DNA of 64,000 nucleotides from contig JANBQC010000004.1 in NCBI GenBank assembly GCA_027576995.1, positions 62,001-126,000 of the forward strand, in the 5' to 3' direction. Shown piece by piece: positions 33,758 through 45,900 of the stretch. The notes below the pieces were generated by a model that saw only the letters and a program-made list of their open reading frames with translations, was not told the DNA's origin and searched no databases. The DNA is from Dimargaris cristalligena. Lineage: Eukaryota > Kickxellomycota > Dimargaritomycetes > Dimargaritales > Dimargaritaceae. Both the position numbers and the translations under genes were made by a program. Positions within the stretch are counted from its first letter, which is position 1, and each line of letters starts with the position of its first letter.

Positions 33758-35447
33758 CTATACCGAATTGGGAACGGAGGCCAAAGATAAATCAGTTAAT
33801 AAGACGAGTCCTTTGGCTGGGCTCCACTGCATAAGTTGTGGATTATGGAGCATCAGGTCACAAATAGGTCGGCTAACTTCTGTACGACCCTCTATTTTGA
33901 CCCTGGGCCAGCGCTGCTCTAATGCGCAGGTGGCGGCCCCATACCCGTACTGTTCCGTACAAGCCATAAAGTCCGACCGCTGCTGGATCGGAAACTGATC
34001 AACGGCGGCTCGCAGAATCACCTTTAGCTGGACTTCAGGGTTGGACGGTTGAGTCGTTGTGGTTGTGGCTGTGGCTGTGGCTGTGGTCGTTGCGGACGGT
34101 TGCTCGGGTGCCAAAGTGCGACGATGAGCGGCTCTGGGGGGTCTATCCACCACCACCATCATCATTGTCATCGCCGCCTCCTCCTCGTCGGAGAGCCAAT
34201 CCGGGGTGTTGCCCCACTGGGTTTCGGTGAGTAACACAAACGCGTAAACGTGGGCGGCGGCTTGGAAACTCTGGAACTGGGGAAGTTGGAGGTGCACCAA
34301 GAGATCCACCAGTTGGGCCGTGAGGGCCCGATCGACGAGCAGGGCAATCGTGGCCCGTATTAAAAAGCGGGTGATTTCCTGGTGTATGTAGCGCCCAAGC
34401 GGGTAAGTGAGACCGAAGTCTTGCTCCAGCGCTTGGAGGAGGGGCGGGATATGCCGGGGGATATATTGCTGGGTCAGAGCATCGGTGAAGGTGGATGCGA
34501 AACGGTTGTTATCGAGGGTGAGTAGGTCTAATAGTTGGGTCAGTGGTCGGAGTGATGGGACCGAAGGGGAGAGGGCGGCGGAAGAGGGGGATGTTGGCGG
34601 TGGTAGAGACGGGGGATGAAGATCAATAAGGGTCAGAATAGGGAAAGCTTGGAGACGTTGGAGCGGCGTTAGGGTGGCCCAAGGCGTCGGCTGCATGGTT
34701 TGGGCCAGTTGGTGCAGTTGGGCCCGATAAAACGGCTCCGATTCTAGCAGATCTTCGATATCCGGGTCCGCCTCCACCGCACCATTAGGGTCGTCGGTGA
34801 AGGAGGGTGAGAGTGGCTGTCCCACTTCCGAGTAGCCGTAGGAAGCTAGTTCAGTGGTCAGTATGGGGTAGGCAAACCGGGCTATTTCCGGACCCAGCAG
34901 TTCGGCGGTCCGTTCAGCGGCATGGTGGGGTGTAAATTGGTGAGTTGCGGCGGTATTAATAATATGTGCCCGCTTTAGCAACCCCTAGATAATGTGGGGA
35001 GAGGGATGTAGGAAATAATGCAATGATCGGTGTGAGAGGGAGAAAGGCAGAGAGAGAGAGAGAGATGGTGTATGTGTGTGTGACCATGACAGGTGTTGGG
35101 TGAGGCGCAACTGTATTCATTTGCACCCCCAAAATGAAAGAGCCGCTCATCCAACTAAAGTCTACCTAACCACCTAGTAAAGTAAACCTATAGTCCAATA
35201 ACACATTATAAATGATTCATGGTATATATATATATATATATATATATGAGTCCATGCTTACAACTTGGTATTGGTATTGCGAATTATCGAGGACATGTCT
35301 ATTATTGTGTTTGTCTGTGAGTGAAAATGAGTAGGTGTCGGTACTCGGTAGATAATCAATAATTCTGACTAAAAGTTCAGGGGGTAATAGTGACAACAGG
35401 TTAGAGTCGCCAGTGGTAGAATATGTGGTTTGCGCGGAGAGGTCCAT
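33758..35447 (-). CDS. F-box protein (two exons), substrate domain unknown
   Basis: Exons 35447-35262 and 34984-33758 are joined across a 277-nt intron with GTAAGC donor and ATCTAG acceptor, both in phase 0. The result has 470 residues. Exon 1 carries an F-box core, LLSLLPPELLVRIIDYLP (18-35), which would bind Skp1 in an SCF ubiquitin ligase. The long second frame has no ATG near its start, so it needs this upstream exon. The C-terminal 400 residues are Leu-rich and probably helical, with Thr/Ala-rich and Met/Val-rich low-complexity inserts; no LRR, WD40 or kelch repeat was seen, so the substrate is unknown. An in-frame ATG at 35561 would add a hydrophobic N-terminus (MFGGIPKSVWLTTCLAG). The intron contains TA and GA microsatellites. 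Confidence 0.6.
35049..35065. repeat. (GA)n microsatellite in the F-box gene intron
   Basis: Reads CT on the gene's sense strand and may act as part of the polypyrimidine tract. Confidence 0.9.
35223..35248. repeat. (TA)n microsatellite just inside the F-box gene intron
   Basis: About 13 TA units starting a dozen bases after the proposed donor. If the intron were retained, the run would encode alternating Tyr-Ile and reach a TGA, giving a truncated protein of about 75 residues. Confidence 0.9.
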
Positions 35448-38302
35448 AGATGTAGTGTTTTCTTGCAGATGGTTGAGGGGGGCGGAGAAAACTGGCGATA
35501 AGCAATGGTAGCCGGCTAAACAAGTAGTCAGCCACACCGATTTCGGAATACCGCCAAACATAATGAATAGCAAGCAGGTAATAAGAGAGTGAGGGTCGGG
35601 CGAATGGAATGGTACAGGGGAATAATAATGATAATTAGCGAACGGACTAATGGAGAGGTCTATGATATGATGGATAATATGGTCTTCAGTCGCAGGTAGC
35701 AATAATAAAAGGTGCAGCCCAAGTTTATTTCGATAGTTTGCTATAACCGAGGTGCGAACCATCCGGCCCTGACTGACTTATGGTCATTTATATACATGGT
35801 AAACGGAGGGGGGCCGAGTGCGGGGTATAGCTTTTTTAGGTACGTAAAATAAAAACGCCATACAAGTAATATAGTCCGAAGTGTACCTTAGACACACAAA
35901 GAAATTGAAGCCCAAACGACTATCTAAAAGATGGCGACGAAGAGGGAGTACAAGATGGTTGACGTTAAACAAAGGTATTGAAGTGAGCGGCCAGGGACTG
36001 TGGGGATCCACTAAGAGTAATAAGATATATACATTTTATAAGGCACCCGAATCCCGGCCAACTAGGGGCAGGGCTATATATATATATATATATGTATGTA
36101 TAAGTGTGTACACCACAACAACAGCGTACCAATGGAGGACATATTCAACGGGGCTTATACGGGCGTAACCCAATTAATCGACCGGCCAGGTTATGCCAAA
36201 GTTGTAAGGGGCCTCATCTCCCGTGTTAAGTGAGGGGAGTTGGTCCAGGCCGGGTGGAGGGGCTGTGGGATAAGTCAGTTGAACCAGTGACATTCCGGAT
36301 GAGCGACTGTGAACGAGGTCACGTTGTACTACCCCAGGCTGGTGTGGGCGGGAGGCTGGGAAACAAGGGGGGAGGGGGTCATTCACCACTTGCCTACCCG
36401 CCTAATCTACCTGCCTTACCTACCTTCACACCCAAACAATAGTAGGTTAGGGGTGGAAAATGGTTCGGTCGGTAATTCACCACCTTTGGTCATTTCTTTG
36501 GTTAAAATCGCTGGTGGTGGTGACTGCTCAACTGGCGGCGTTTTTACTAGGAGGCTTAACAGTCAAACCGAGTAAGTGCCTCCTTGAACGGACAGGACAC
36601 CAATGTCATATATATCTGAACCCCATGTGTGACTTGCAACAGAAAGATAAGAATGGGGCGGTGGGTGAATAAGTGGAAGAATGATGTTCAGCCACTTGTG
36701 TGATTGGTGGTGGTTCCGGATGATATACGGCGACTGCCCATCTCCCTCTTTCAGGCAAATATGGGGAAGGGCACTTTTAGTCCCCCTCCCTGAATAAAAT
36801 TACGGGAACATGCTGCGTCCTGGAAAGAATTGCGATTGGCCGCCGGGGCCACTAGCGTGAGATGGGGGGTGGGTACTTAATAGAGTATGGCCAAGAGATG
36901 GGCCGCGTCACGGGTCCGTTCCCTTGGCATTGTCGTTCCCCGACTTTGTAAATTACGAGAAGGATTATGTAGGCTGGGTGCAGTTTGCACCAACTCTACT
37001 GCTGGTCAGACCGAAAACGGGGCAAATGATAGACATACATCCTCGTTTCACCCAGTTAGCCTAAATTGGGCTGGGCTGATATATATCTTGAATCGACCGC
37101 GAACGTCAGGCAGTGGTGCATCGGCGAGTCGTCCGACAGTTGGGAACTGCATTCCCATGATCATCAGGGCCACCGCCACCCCTTCTCCACACCAAGGGCC
37201 GAGGTTATACCTGAATTCACCATATTCCGTGGGGCAGGGGAGAGGGGGGGGTATTCCATCGGGGTTAATACGGGTCTATACTGCACTCCTTCGAAGGGGA
37301 GGCTAATCCAGGTGGATTCATGGTAATGACCATATCAAACCACCAGATATATGTCGAGACTTCTGAATTCAAATATCCAGTGCTTTGACTGGGTTCGAAC
37401 CACCTTCCATTAAAATAAGGATGGAAAACGGTACTTGGGAATCGGGCTACTTATAATTTTAGACGGCACCCAGCCTAACCCGCTCTACTTATAATGCAGA
37501 GAGTCAGCCAGGTGTATCTCACCTGCCATTAAACACCGGGGTGGTCATTAACCGCCTCGGTGAATCGACAACGTAATTAATCGTGAAAATCAATCCTGCG
37601 TATGGGTCAGGTGGGTCCGGTTAGAAAATACCTGGGCACGCTGCGCTGGGCAAACCATTTAGCACTGAGACTTTAAAATACTATGGCTGCATTTGGATAG
37701 TGCCAAGGTCTTTGTGAGCAAGGGCTTGGTAGAGTTACTAATGTGATTGTTGTTAATTTCTTTCTAGAAGGAAATAGAGAGTATTACAGGTGGTGGGTAT
37801 AAATCATAAGGTTGATTGCACAAATACAATTAAACCCATATTGTATTGGCACTCAGCTACGAAGCTGGATTTCCCTCTCTTTTCGGTTCTTAGCAAGCCA
37901 CCTCGTTGCCATTCAGTCCATTTTCCCTAATACTGCTTAATATACTCATACATCTTAGTTTAGTTTGGCGCTATTATTTCAATAAATTTTTCAATGACGC
38001 GCTAGTAAATCGTCATTCCAACACCCACCGATATCTCTTTGGACAAATTTCGACAATGCCATAATGTTAAGATTGGTATGCCTTAGACCACCTAGTCGGA
38101 TTCCTCTCGTGTGAATACACAGATGTTAGACGGGGTATTATGTTTAAACCAATTCAAAAAATCTCCCAGTCGGCGGAACAATCCAACTAAGAAGTAATGA
38201 TATCAGAAAACATTAGAAAATTGTGAAGAACGGCCCATTTCCACGTAAGTCAGTCGGAGATAGACATAATACTGGCATAATATATTCTAGATGTGATTGA
38301 GT
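35448..38302. other. Intergenic, no gene recognised
   Basis: Nearly 2.9 kb. A (TA)n run sits at 36075-36094. Open frames near 36887-37326 lack domains and bias. A GGTTCGAACC palindrome near 37391 resembles a tRNA B box but has no partner. Confidence 0.55.
36075..36094. repeat. (TA)n microsatellite
   Basis: Uninterrupted TA run in intergenic DNA. Confidence 0.85.
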
Positions 38303-38932
38303 TTAGAAACCCTCGGGGGTGGTCCGGGGCAGCGCTACTCGGGTGAATTTGGGCACCCGGTGAATTCCCTTGCGGTAGTGGGTGTGTTTCCGGGAAAAGA
38401 CCGTGTATTTGTCCCGGGACAGCATCTCGGATTCCTTGGGCATGGCCTTGAAGCGTTCCTGCAGTTACCAATATAGGTACAGATGGATAAGAAGAATACA
38501 AAATATTCGCGATATAGGGTATATAGGTATAGTTAGACCAGTGTTATAATATATAGAGGCTGGTGTCAGGGAATTGGGTCGATACATGTAGCTTAGTCAG
38601 TATAGCTATTGCTCATATAAACGGTAGAGTAGACACGGGGGGGGGGGGCTAGGCCGATAGCGAAACAGTACCCCCACCCTTTACTTTAACTGGCTTCCCG
38701 TATACTCGACCAATCCGCTATATGCTAATCGTAAGTTTACGTAACAACTATGCCAACGTAGACTTACCAGGACTTTGCAGGTAACGCCAGTTTGCGAAAG
38801 TACGTCGATCACCTCATCGGCAGCCCTGAGGCGCTTGCGGACGTTGGCCTTTCGGGTAGGGCTCAGACGAGCAGGAATGTGCCAGGCCCGTCCACTCAAA
38901 GCTGTGAACGAGGTGCGGAAAGCTCCAAACAT
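38303..38932 (-). CDS. MRPL31: Mitochondrial large-subunit ribosomal protein mL60 (Mrpl31-type), two exons
   Basis: A fungal-specific mitoribosomal protein. Exons are 38932-38768 and 38458-38303, separated by a 309-nt intron with GTAAGT and CTGCAG borders; the product has 106 residues. The start MFGAFRTSFTALSGRAWHIP resembles the MFGPFK start and the KIPWR segment of yeast Mrpl31 as I remember it. Exon 2 carries the family core: SRDKYTVFSRKHTHYRKGIH and RVPKFTRVALP. It is basic, as expected for an rRNA-binding protein. A (TA)n run lies 17 bases upstream of the ATG, so the start is tightly placed. It is transcribed divergently from the FANCE-like gene. Confidence 0.9.
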
Positions 38933-38948
38933 GGTCAAAAGGGGGCAA

Positions 38949-38969
38949 ATATATATATATATATATATG
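38949..38969. repeat. (TA)n microsatellite upstream of mL60
   Basis: Lies 17 bases from the mL60 start codon, in its 5' leader or core promoter. Confidence 0.9.
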
Positions 38970-39832
38970 TAGGCAATGGACAATGAGAGGGGGAGTGAGA
39001 GATCAGCGTCTACAAACCAGATCTATTACGAGGCAGGGATTAAGGACCTGCAATAGAATCGACTTTGGTGCTCTGTAGGGGGTGGTGGTGGGTGAGTGCT
39101 GAAATGAGGGTGTATATCCCACCCATACTATACATTTTAACAAGCCATCTTGTAAGCTATCTAGTGAGGACCCGGAAGCGGAGACGCCCAGGCTAATTGG
39201 TTATTTAGCACGTGATTTGGTTTAGAGTAAGAGCAAAAGCTGTTTAACTCCAGCCCTCACTCTCTTAATGTGGTCAAAATTCAGGTAGATGGAGTTGAAT
39301 GGGCCGAAGTACCGCCTGGATCTAGTTGGCGTAATTGGTATACCGAAGGTATGGTCTTTATTCAGAATGGTTTAGCGACAATGTTCGAAATAATATATAA
39401 ATATGTGGCCTAGGTATTTGAAAACAGATCAGCCCGGTATTTTCCACACGCTAGCTTATCAACTCCCTTTCAGGATATCAAGTTAAATTATATTCCAGTG
39501 CCAATAAAATTGCGGGTAACCTTCCGAAGTATTCCTCCATTAGCTGAAGTCATTGATGTTGCGAACGAATGTAATAGGGACATAGCTAGCTAGATGCGAG
39601 TGTACGTTTGTTGAATATTTGGATTGGACAGGTCAGTTATACTGGAAAGGTAAAACAAAGCACCAGCGGTGCTGTGTATACAACCTCCTGCAACGGCCCA
39701 ACTTACCCCTTGTTCAGCCTCGCCTCCTTTCCCTTCCCCCATTGTACGCTATTGCATTCATCCCGGCCTCTTGATATATTACCCTGCTACCCCTCGGTGA
39801 TCTTCCGATGGAGCCGATTCCTCGCTAACCCC
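38970..39832. other. Divergent promoter region between mL60 and the FANCE-like gene
   Basis: About 860 bases with no coding signal; the last 150 bases before the plus-strand gene are pyrimidine-rich. Confidence 0.6.
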
Positions 39833-41095
39833 ATGCCGATTGACCAGTCTATACTCATTCAGAACGCCTTGGCTCGATTAAAGCAGCAGCAAGAACAATA
39901 CCCAACCGGTGTCCCCGAAGGCATCTCCGACTTGTTTGGCCACCGACTTGGAGCGAATGACGCCCTCGCGAGCGAAGGACAACGGCCCATTCTCCCGCCC
40001 GCGCCACCCGAAGTGGTTAAAGTGTACCATTTCCGCTTACCTCATCAAGCGAACCACCACCACCACCAACCCTCCGGCGAGTATGCTGGTAAAGACGGGG
40101 CGACCGACCACCTATCGGAGTCGATGGATGTTGAAACGACCTCACCCAGTCAGTTTAATGTATCAGTGACGGCACCCTCCGAAGTCAGTACCGGCAACAG
40201 TCTCCCCTTGAATATGGTGACGGAACAGAGCCAATTATTATTCACGACCGCACTGTCGGCCTCGGTATCGGATCCGTCGTTTTGGACCCCGATGGCGGAG
40301 TTGTTACAGTTACCGTCGGTTCAAGTACAGGCCCTTTTGGCCCGGTACACCCACCACCCGATGCTGGCCGATGAACAGGTGTATGCGGACCTACTGCGGC
40401 GGGCCACGGATGACGATTCCATATCCTACCACAATTTGGTGGCCTGGTACGGCTGGCTCGGCTGGCGGCCCCCGCTGGGTTCAAAGGAGGTAAGCGCGGA
40501 AGAGACAACAGAACCTTCGGCGGTGGTGGTGGTGGTAGATCATCCCCCTAGCCGGGTCCTTATCCAGAGCTGGACCTACGCAGTGACTAAACGGCCCCGG
40601 GCGTTCATTGAGGGATGGATGGTAGGGGTCTTGGCGGCGGCCCAGTGGGTTCGACTCCCGGTGATGGCGGGTGATATCGTGAGCAAGTTGATCCGCGAGC
40701 TGGTCAATGGAACAGCCACATCCACTTTCCAGCTGGAGTCCACCGCCAACCACTGCTTCCATAGCATCCTGCCCCCACTGCACGCCTTTTTAGCGGGGCG
40801 GGCCCCGGTGGAGTGGTCCGAGGCCTTTATGGGCGTCCTCCAGGGCCTGCTGGCTACCAAGGTGGGGCTTGATGAAGGCCTGATTCTACGCCTCACGGAT
40901 ATCCTGGAATTAGGGATGCTGCACCCGGATCAGATGGCATCCAAGAAGTTTGCCCATCTTTTACTGACGACGGTTAAAGGGTACCCCGCCTTACTGCACC
41001 CCCACACGCCCCGCATGCTAACTATAGCTGGGCGTTCCAAGACATTTCTGCGCAAGACCATCGAAACCACCCTTCGGAAACTAGAATCCGGGTAA
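39833..41095 (+). CDS. FANCE: FANCE-like Fanconi anaemia protein
   Basis: FANCE bridges the Fanconi core ubiquitin ligase and FANCD2 during interstrand crosslink repair in the nucleus. The call rests on the C-terminal helical repeat region (about 230-420): it ends TFLRKTIETTLRKLESG, matching the human C-terminal TFLRKSLKAALKHL that I recall, preceded by a KKFAHLLLTTVKGY helix corresponding to the AYAKLMLTVMTKY segment. An internal SRVLIQSWTYAVTKRP helix also fits the human order. The N-terminal 130 residues are poorly conserved and have an HHHHQP run. The length is 420 residues, somewhat shorter than human. The first in-frame ATG after an upstream extension is 39833. No intron is seen. A (TA)n tract follows the stop by 15 bases. 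The assignment is by eye and should be tested. Confidence 0.65.
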   Translation: MPIDQSILIQNALARLKQQQEQYPTGVPEGISDLFGHRLGANDALASEGQRPILPPAPPEVVKVYHFRLPHQANHHHHQPSGEYAGKDGATDHLSESMDVETTSPSQFNVSVTAPSEVSTGNSLPLNMVTEQSQLLFTTALSASVSDPSFWTPMAELLQLPSVQVQALLARYTHHPMLADEQVYADLLRRATDDDSISYHNLVAWYGWLGWRPPLGSKEVSAEETTEPSAVVVVVDHPPSRVLIQSWTYAVTKRPRAFIEGWMVGVLAAAQWVRLPVMAGDIVSKLIRELVNGTATSTFQLESTANHCFHSILPPLHAFLAGRAPVEWSEAFMGVLQGLLATKVGLDEGLILRLTDILELGMLHPDQMASKKFAHLLLTTVKGYPALLHPHTPRMLTIAGRSKTFLRKTIETTLRKLESG

Positions 41096-41109
41096 TTGCA
41101 GAGGATGTG

Positions 41110-41140
41110 TTATATATATATTTATATAGATATATATCTA
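41110..41140. repeat. (TA)n-rich tract at the 3' end of the FANCE-like gene
   Basis: Interrupted TA repeats starting 15 bases after the stop codon, resembling a UAUAUA polyadenylation element. Confidence 0.8.
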
Positions 41141-42962
41141 GGGGAAGAGAGGGGCGGTTACGCCATACCGCACTGCATTGGGACCGGTTACTATGTAGAT
41201 GGAGGTGTACCCCACAGTATACCGGGCGGGCGGAAGGGGAACCGCACGCGGGGGTCGCTTTAAAGGAAGGGCTAAATATTTACAATAAATAACGGGTTCA
41301 GCCAAGACCATCTTGGGAGATGGCGAATGTATCACAGTTATCAGAAGATGGCGGGGGAAGATTAGGCGTGGAGGTTGACAGAGCAGCAACAGGGAAGAGG
41401 AGGGAATCATGATGGCTGCTGGTTTATGGTGGCGATCCCACCTGCCGATAGATGCGGGGGCTAATTTAAGTGGTGAGTGATATGGGGGGGAGGGTTGATC
41501 ACCACGGGGCGGCTTCGTTGTCCCTCACCTTATTTAGTAATTCCTACTGGTTGGTGCGCCTCGATGGCCGAAACGAAGCACCGGTGTTCGTCTTTACGAC
41601 CTCGTGCGGAATGGAGTCGGGTAGAGGTGGGGAGGGGGACATTAGCCACATAGGGTGAGGCGAAGGAAAGCCCGTGATCGGGAACGGTGGTGGGTAACGA
41701 CGGAAGCGTGGTGGGGCAAACACCCGCCATGGGTAAGATGGTCCCAATCCCACTAATCTCCGTCCGACGGCTCCGGGTGTGACGCGCGCGTACGATGATT
41801 ATAATGCATACACCCTTCTCCCCTTCTTTTCCTCTTCCCCCACTCATCGTCATCGTCATCAGCATCCGTCGTCGTCCCTTCTTATCATTATATATATATA
41901 TACCTCGCCATCCTCCCGCCCTCTCCTTTCCAAACCCTCTTTTTTTTCTACCCGTTTTCCCTTTTCTCCTGACCAGCAACCGCCAACCCGTTTTCCGGCG
42001 CTTCCTTCTTTCTTCCTTTATTCCCGCAAACTCGGTTCCTTATTGTGCGGCGCTCTCGTGCTTCTTTCCGCCCGGCTTCCTGAATTCGCGGAGATAGCTG
42101 CCCCTTCCCTTCCTTACTACTACCGTACTGTACTATTCTTCCTATTCTAAATAATATATTGGTAAGCAAGACTTCTCTCACTCACTCGTACGCTCGTTAC
42201 CTATCGTGGGCTCCTCCGTTCTTTCGTTACACCGGCCATTATTACTTTGTTTCAACTCTCCAGTCGGCCGTTTCCTTTCCCTTGCCTCGTTTCGGCCCTC
42301 TCGCTGCCCTTTTCCTTCTTCCCTTCCCGTCTGGGTATTTCCACCCCTTAGCACCTACACGCACACTACTCCCCTTTAGCCGCACCTACCCGCAGCTCCG
42401 ACCCTGGTTTTGGCTGCACCTCGGCTCTATACCCGTCTCCGCCGCGTGTGTGTTGTATGGGTTGGTCGACACCCTCCCCTCCCCATAACATTACTAACAA
42501 CGTGTGCGACTCACCTCGCTACGGCGCCTCCTTTGGTCCAACCATTCTTTACTTTACTTTGCTTGGCCCAAACCTTCCGGCCCAGGTTGATGCGCATTCA
42601 CCTTGCGAGTGCCCTGACACCCCTTTAAACTCACCTCACCTATATTCCCCTCCCCGTTGCTCAGCACCACGCGACTACCGAACCCAGGTTTCTCCTTGGT
42701 CCGTTCTTTGGCCTTTCCCCTCACTTTTCGTTTTATTCTCCTCTTGGCCTTCTTAATCCCATTGTCGCCCAGCCTTCGCTCTTGGCGCAAGTCTTCGATT
42801 CCTCCCTAACCATTTCACCCTTATACATCGTATTGTATTTCTACTAGACTATACCCCCTACTGCTCCAATCGCGTCATCCCGCATACACCATCGCCCTCT
42901 TTGTCGAACCGTCCCCTTTGTAGCGTCAGCCGCAAGCCCCTTTCTTGGAAGCCCGCGCCATC
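41141..42962. other. INO80 promoter and long pyrimidine-rich leader
   Basis: From about 41780 to the INO80 start the plus strand is dominated by C and T for nearly 1.2 kb. A (TA)n run lies at 41889-41902. A GGTAAGCAAG sequence near 42160 could be a leader intron donor, but I could not pair it with an acceptor. Several overlapping open frames here are composition artefacts or upstream ORFs. Confidence 0.5.
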
Positions 42963-45900
42963 ATGGCTGACGATCAACGCGGATCAAAATTCGGCCTGCG
43001 CAATCTGATACACGAGGATACCGAATCCGGCCCTTCGAACTACTACCCCGTCGTCGGAACCTTCGATAATCCCGCATCTCCCCAACCCCCGCCACTGCAA
43101 TCCCCTGCTGCTCGCTCGGGTGAGGGGGCTCCATTACCTCCCCCGTCCGGGCACCCGATTCCCTCCCCCACTGCGGCTTACCCCTCTAGACGCTCGGAGT
43201 TCAGCTCTGCCACCCCGTCGGGGTATTACTCCCGGGAGCCGCAGCCCTACGCCCCAGGCGAAATGCCCGGCCCCGACCACCATTACCCCCCCTACCCCGA
43301 CCACGATCCCTACGACTCCCGGGGTTATGACCACCGGAGTTCGGACCACTATGCGTCCCACCGTGCCCCCCACCCCGCCTACTATGATGATCGTGCCGAA
43401 CCCCCACCACCCGCCGACTACCATCGATCCTCGTACTCCTCGCATAATGATCCTCGCTATGCGAATAGCTATTACCCCGAAGACTCCCGGCCCCCCGCAC
43501 CCCCTGGCCATTACGACGCCCACTACGGTTCCTACTCTAGGTCCCACCGTTCCTCCGGAGATGGCCCCCCTTTTGGATATTTTTCCCCCGAGAAGCCCCC
43601 TGAGGATTATGTAACCGAGTACCGTGCCGAATACGCCGCCCGAACCCCTGCGGGTGGGGACCCCGATGATGACTACCGGCGTGCACGGTATTTGGCTTCA
43701 ACGGAATCCTCCCAGAGGTACGCGGTCGCCCGGGACTACCGGGTTGGATCGCCTGAACCCCATCGGTCGTCGACCGCCTCCGACCCTATCCCCCCGCCCG
43801 GTCATAAGCCCATGGCCATTTCCCGCCTTCTCCTAAATGACGATGGCCAAGCCGAACGACCCGGCTACCGGGAACCTTCCCCGGACTACCACCGGTATCC
43901 TTCGTCCAGTCATGACCCGCGGCACCACTATTCGTACGATTCGTCTTACCCGCCACCGGACCATTACGAGGCAGCGGCCTACTCAGCCGCCTACAGCGAC
44001 TACCATAGGGCACCTGATTATCACCCCCAGGATCCCCACTTCCCCCCTCCCTCTGCATCGGAAGAACCAGCGGCCTCTATCCCCCCTTCCGACTATTCCC
44101 GCAGTTACGGTCGGGACCCCCCTTCCCCGGAGTACGATGATCGGCACCCTGCCGCCTATTACCACGGACGAGAGAGTTATGAGTCGGCGCCCGCTCCACC
44201 CCCCCACTCGTATGAACCGGAGCACTCCGCCTACTCTCGGGGCCCACCCGCTGAATACTACCACCCCGAAGCCCCGCACGACCCACCCTATGACGAATTT
44301 GAACCCCAGCGTGGGCCCAGTCCAGAAGCCTATGCGGATCATCTGCAACCCGCTGACGGACCCCATTCGCCACCCCCCGCTGAGCCCCAGACTGAGGCCT
44401 CTGTGGGCGAGATTGAGCCCCCCAAGGCCCGGGCGAAGCGAGGCCGGGGCGGTCGGGCCTCCACTGGCGGTCGCGGATTGTCCTCTGCCGCTTCCTCCGC
44501 GGCTGGCCGTCGCACCCCTGGTAGTACCCGCGGGCGCAAAAAGGCGACCCCCGCCTCCGTCCCTGGACCCACGCATGCGGCCTATTCAGCCGATCCTTCG
44601 TATCCCGGCTCGGGGCGATCATCAGCGGGTCGCCGCATCCTAGGCCATACCCGTCCCGAGTCTGACGAATCCTCCCCCGAAATGATGAACATCTACCCGG
44701 ATTCGACGATTGAGTACATGACCAACTGGCATAAGAAGACCCAGCGGATCCTCAAGACCTACGAAAACAACTTCCCGCGCAGGGGACTGCGCCAAATCGA
44801 GAGAGAGCTACGTAAGCTGGAGGATGTCTACCAGGAGTCCCCCTATCCCTACCAGACCTATCAGGAAATGAGCGAGCCCTACGATGTACCCGGGGGCTAC
44901 CAGGATGAGTATACCCCTAGTGGCGATCACTACGGTGCCCCCGAATCGGCGCCGGCGGATGTGCCCCCCGAAAGTTACCCCGAACGGGAAATGTCAGCGG
45001 AAGAGGGGGTGGAGGATCCCGCCCATGTACTACACAAAATCTGGGGCACCCTCGCTCAAAAGCAAATCCCGAAGGTCTACCGCCATCTGTCCCTTAACCA
45101 AGCCGTCCGTCAACAGAACTGCCGCCGCGTCGCTCAAATCTGCCAGCGTGAACTTCGACGGGTCGCCACGAAGTCGGCCAAGGAGCGCAAAGAGATGCAG
45201 CTCCGGTCCAAACGGGCTATGCGTGAAATGCTTCTCTTCTGGAAGCGCAACGAAAAGGAAGAGAAGGAGGCCCGTAAACGGGCGGAGCGCGAAGCCCAGG
45301 AGCGCATGCGCATCGAAGAAGAGCGGCGGGAGAGCATGCGTCAAAACCGTAAGCTCAACTTCTTGATTTCGCAGACCGAACTCTTTAGCCATTTTGTGGG
45401 CAATAAATTGGGTACTGGTGACGATCCCGGCCCAGCTACTACGGACGCTGCTGCATTGGCTGAGAAATCGACAGCGGATGGCGCGGTCGACTTCGAACAA
45501 ATAGATTTTGATGATGAGGACGAGACGAACCTGCAGAAACGCGCCATGCAAAGTGCGCAGAGCGCATTGGCTCTACAGCAGCGTCAGATGAAGGCCTTCG
45601 ACGACAACCGACAGGAACTCCGGTCCAGCGCCCTCAAGGAAGCCGAGGCCGACCACAAGGCCGGAATGGCCGTCTCCCAGGACCTCTTGGACGAGATGAA
45701 CTTTATGAACCCATCGAGCATGTTGGGCCAAAATGAAATCAAACAACCGAAACTACTCATGTGCCAACTTAAAGAGTACCAGCTGAAGGGCCTTAACTGG
45801 CTAGCTAATCTCTACGACCAGGGTATCAACGGTATTCTGGCCGACGAGATGGGTTTGGGTAAGACGGTCCAGTCGATTTCTCTCCTCGCCTATTTGGCCG

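Noticed and set aside
35217..35561. A stand-alone secreted F-box protein of 114 residues ending in Tyr-Ile repeats
   Set aside because: The Tyr-Ile end comes from a TA microsatellite beyond a good GTAAGC donor, and splicing to the ATG-less frame at 34984 explains both segments. The upstream ATG at 35561 is kept only as an alternative start.
37385..37405. GGTTCGAACC, resembling a tRNA B box
   Set aside because: Neither strand gives a paired T arm, a matching A box at the right distance or an acceptor stem.
43134..44643. Several overlapping open frames on both strands within the INO80 N-terminal region
   Set aside because: They arise from the Pro/Tyr/Ser-rich, GC-skewed codons of INO80 and give Pro/Arg/Thr- or Gly/Val-rich products without independent support.
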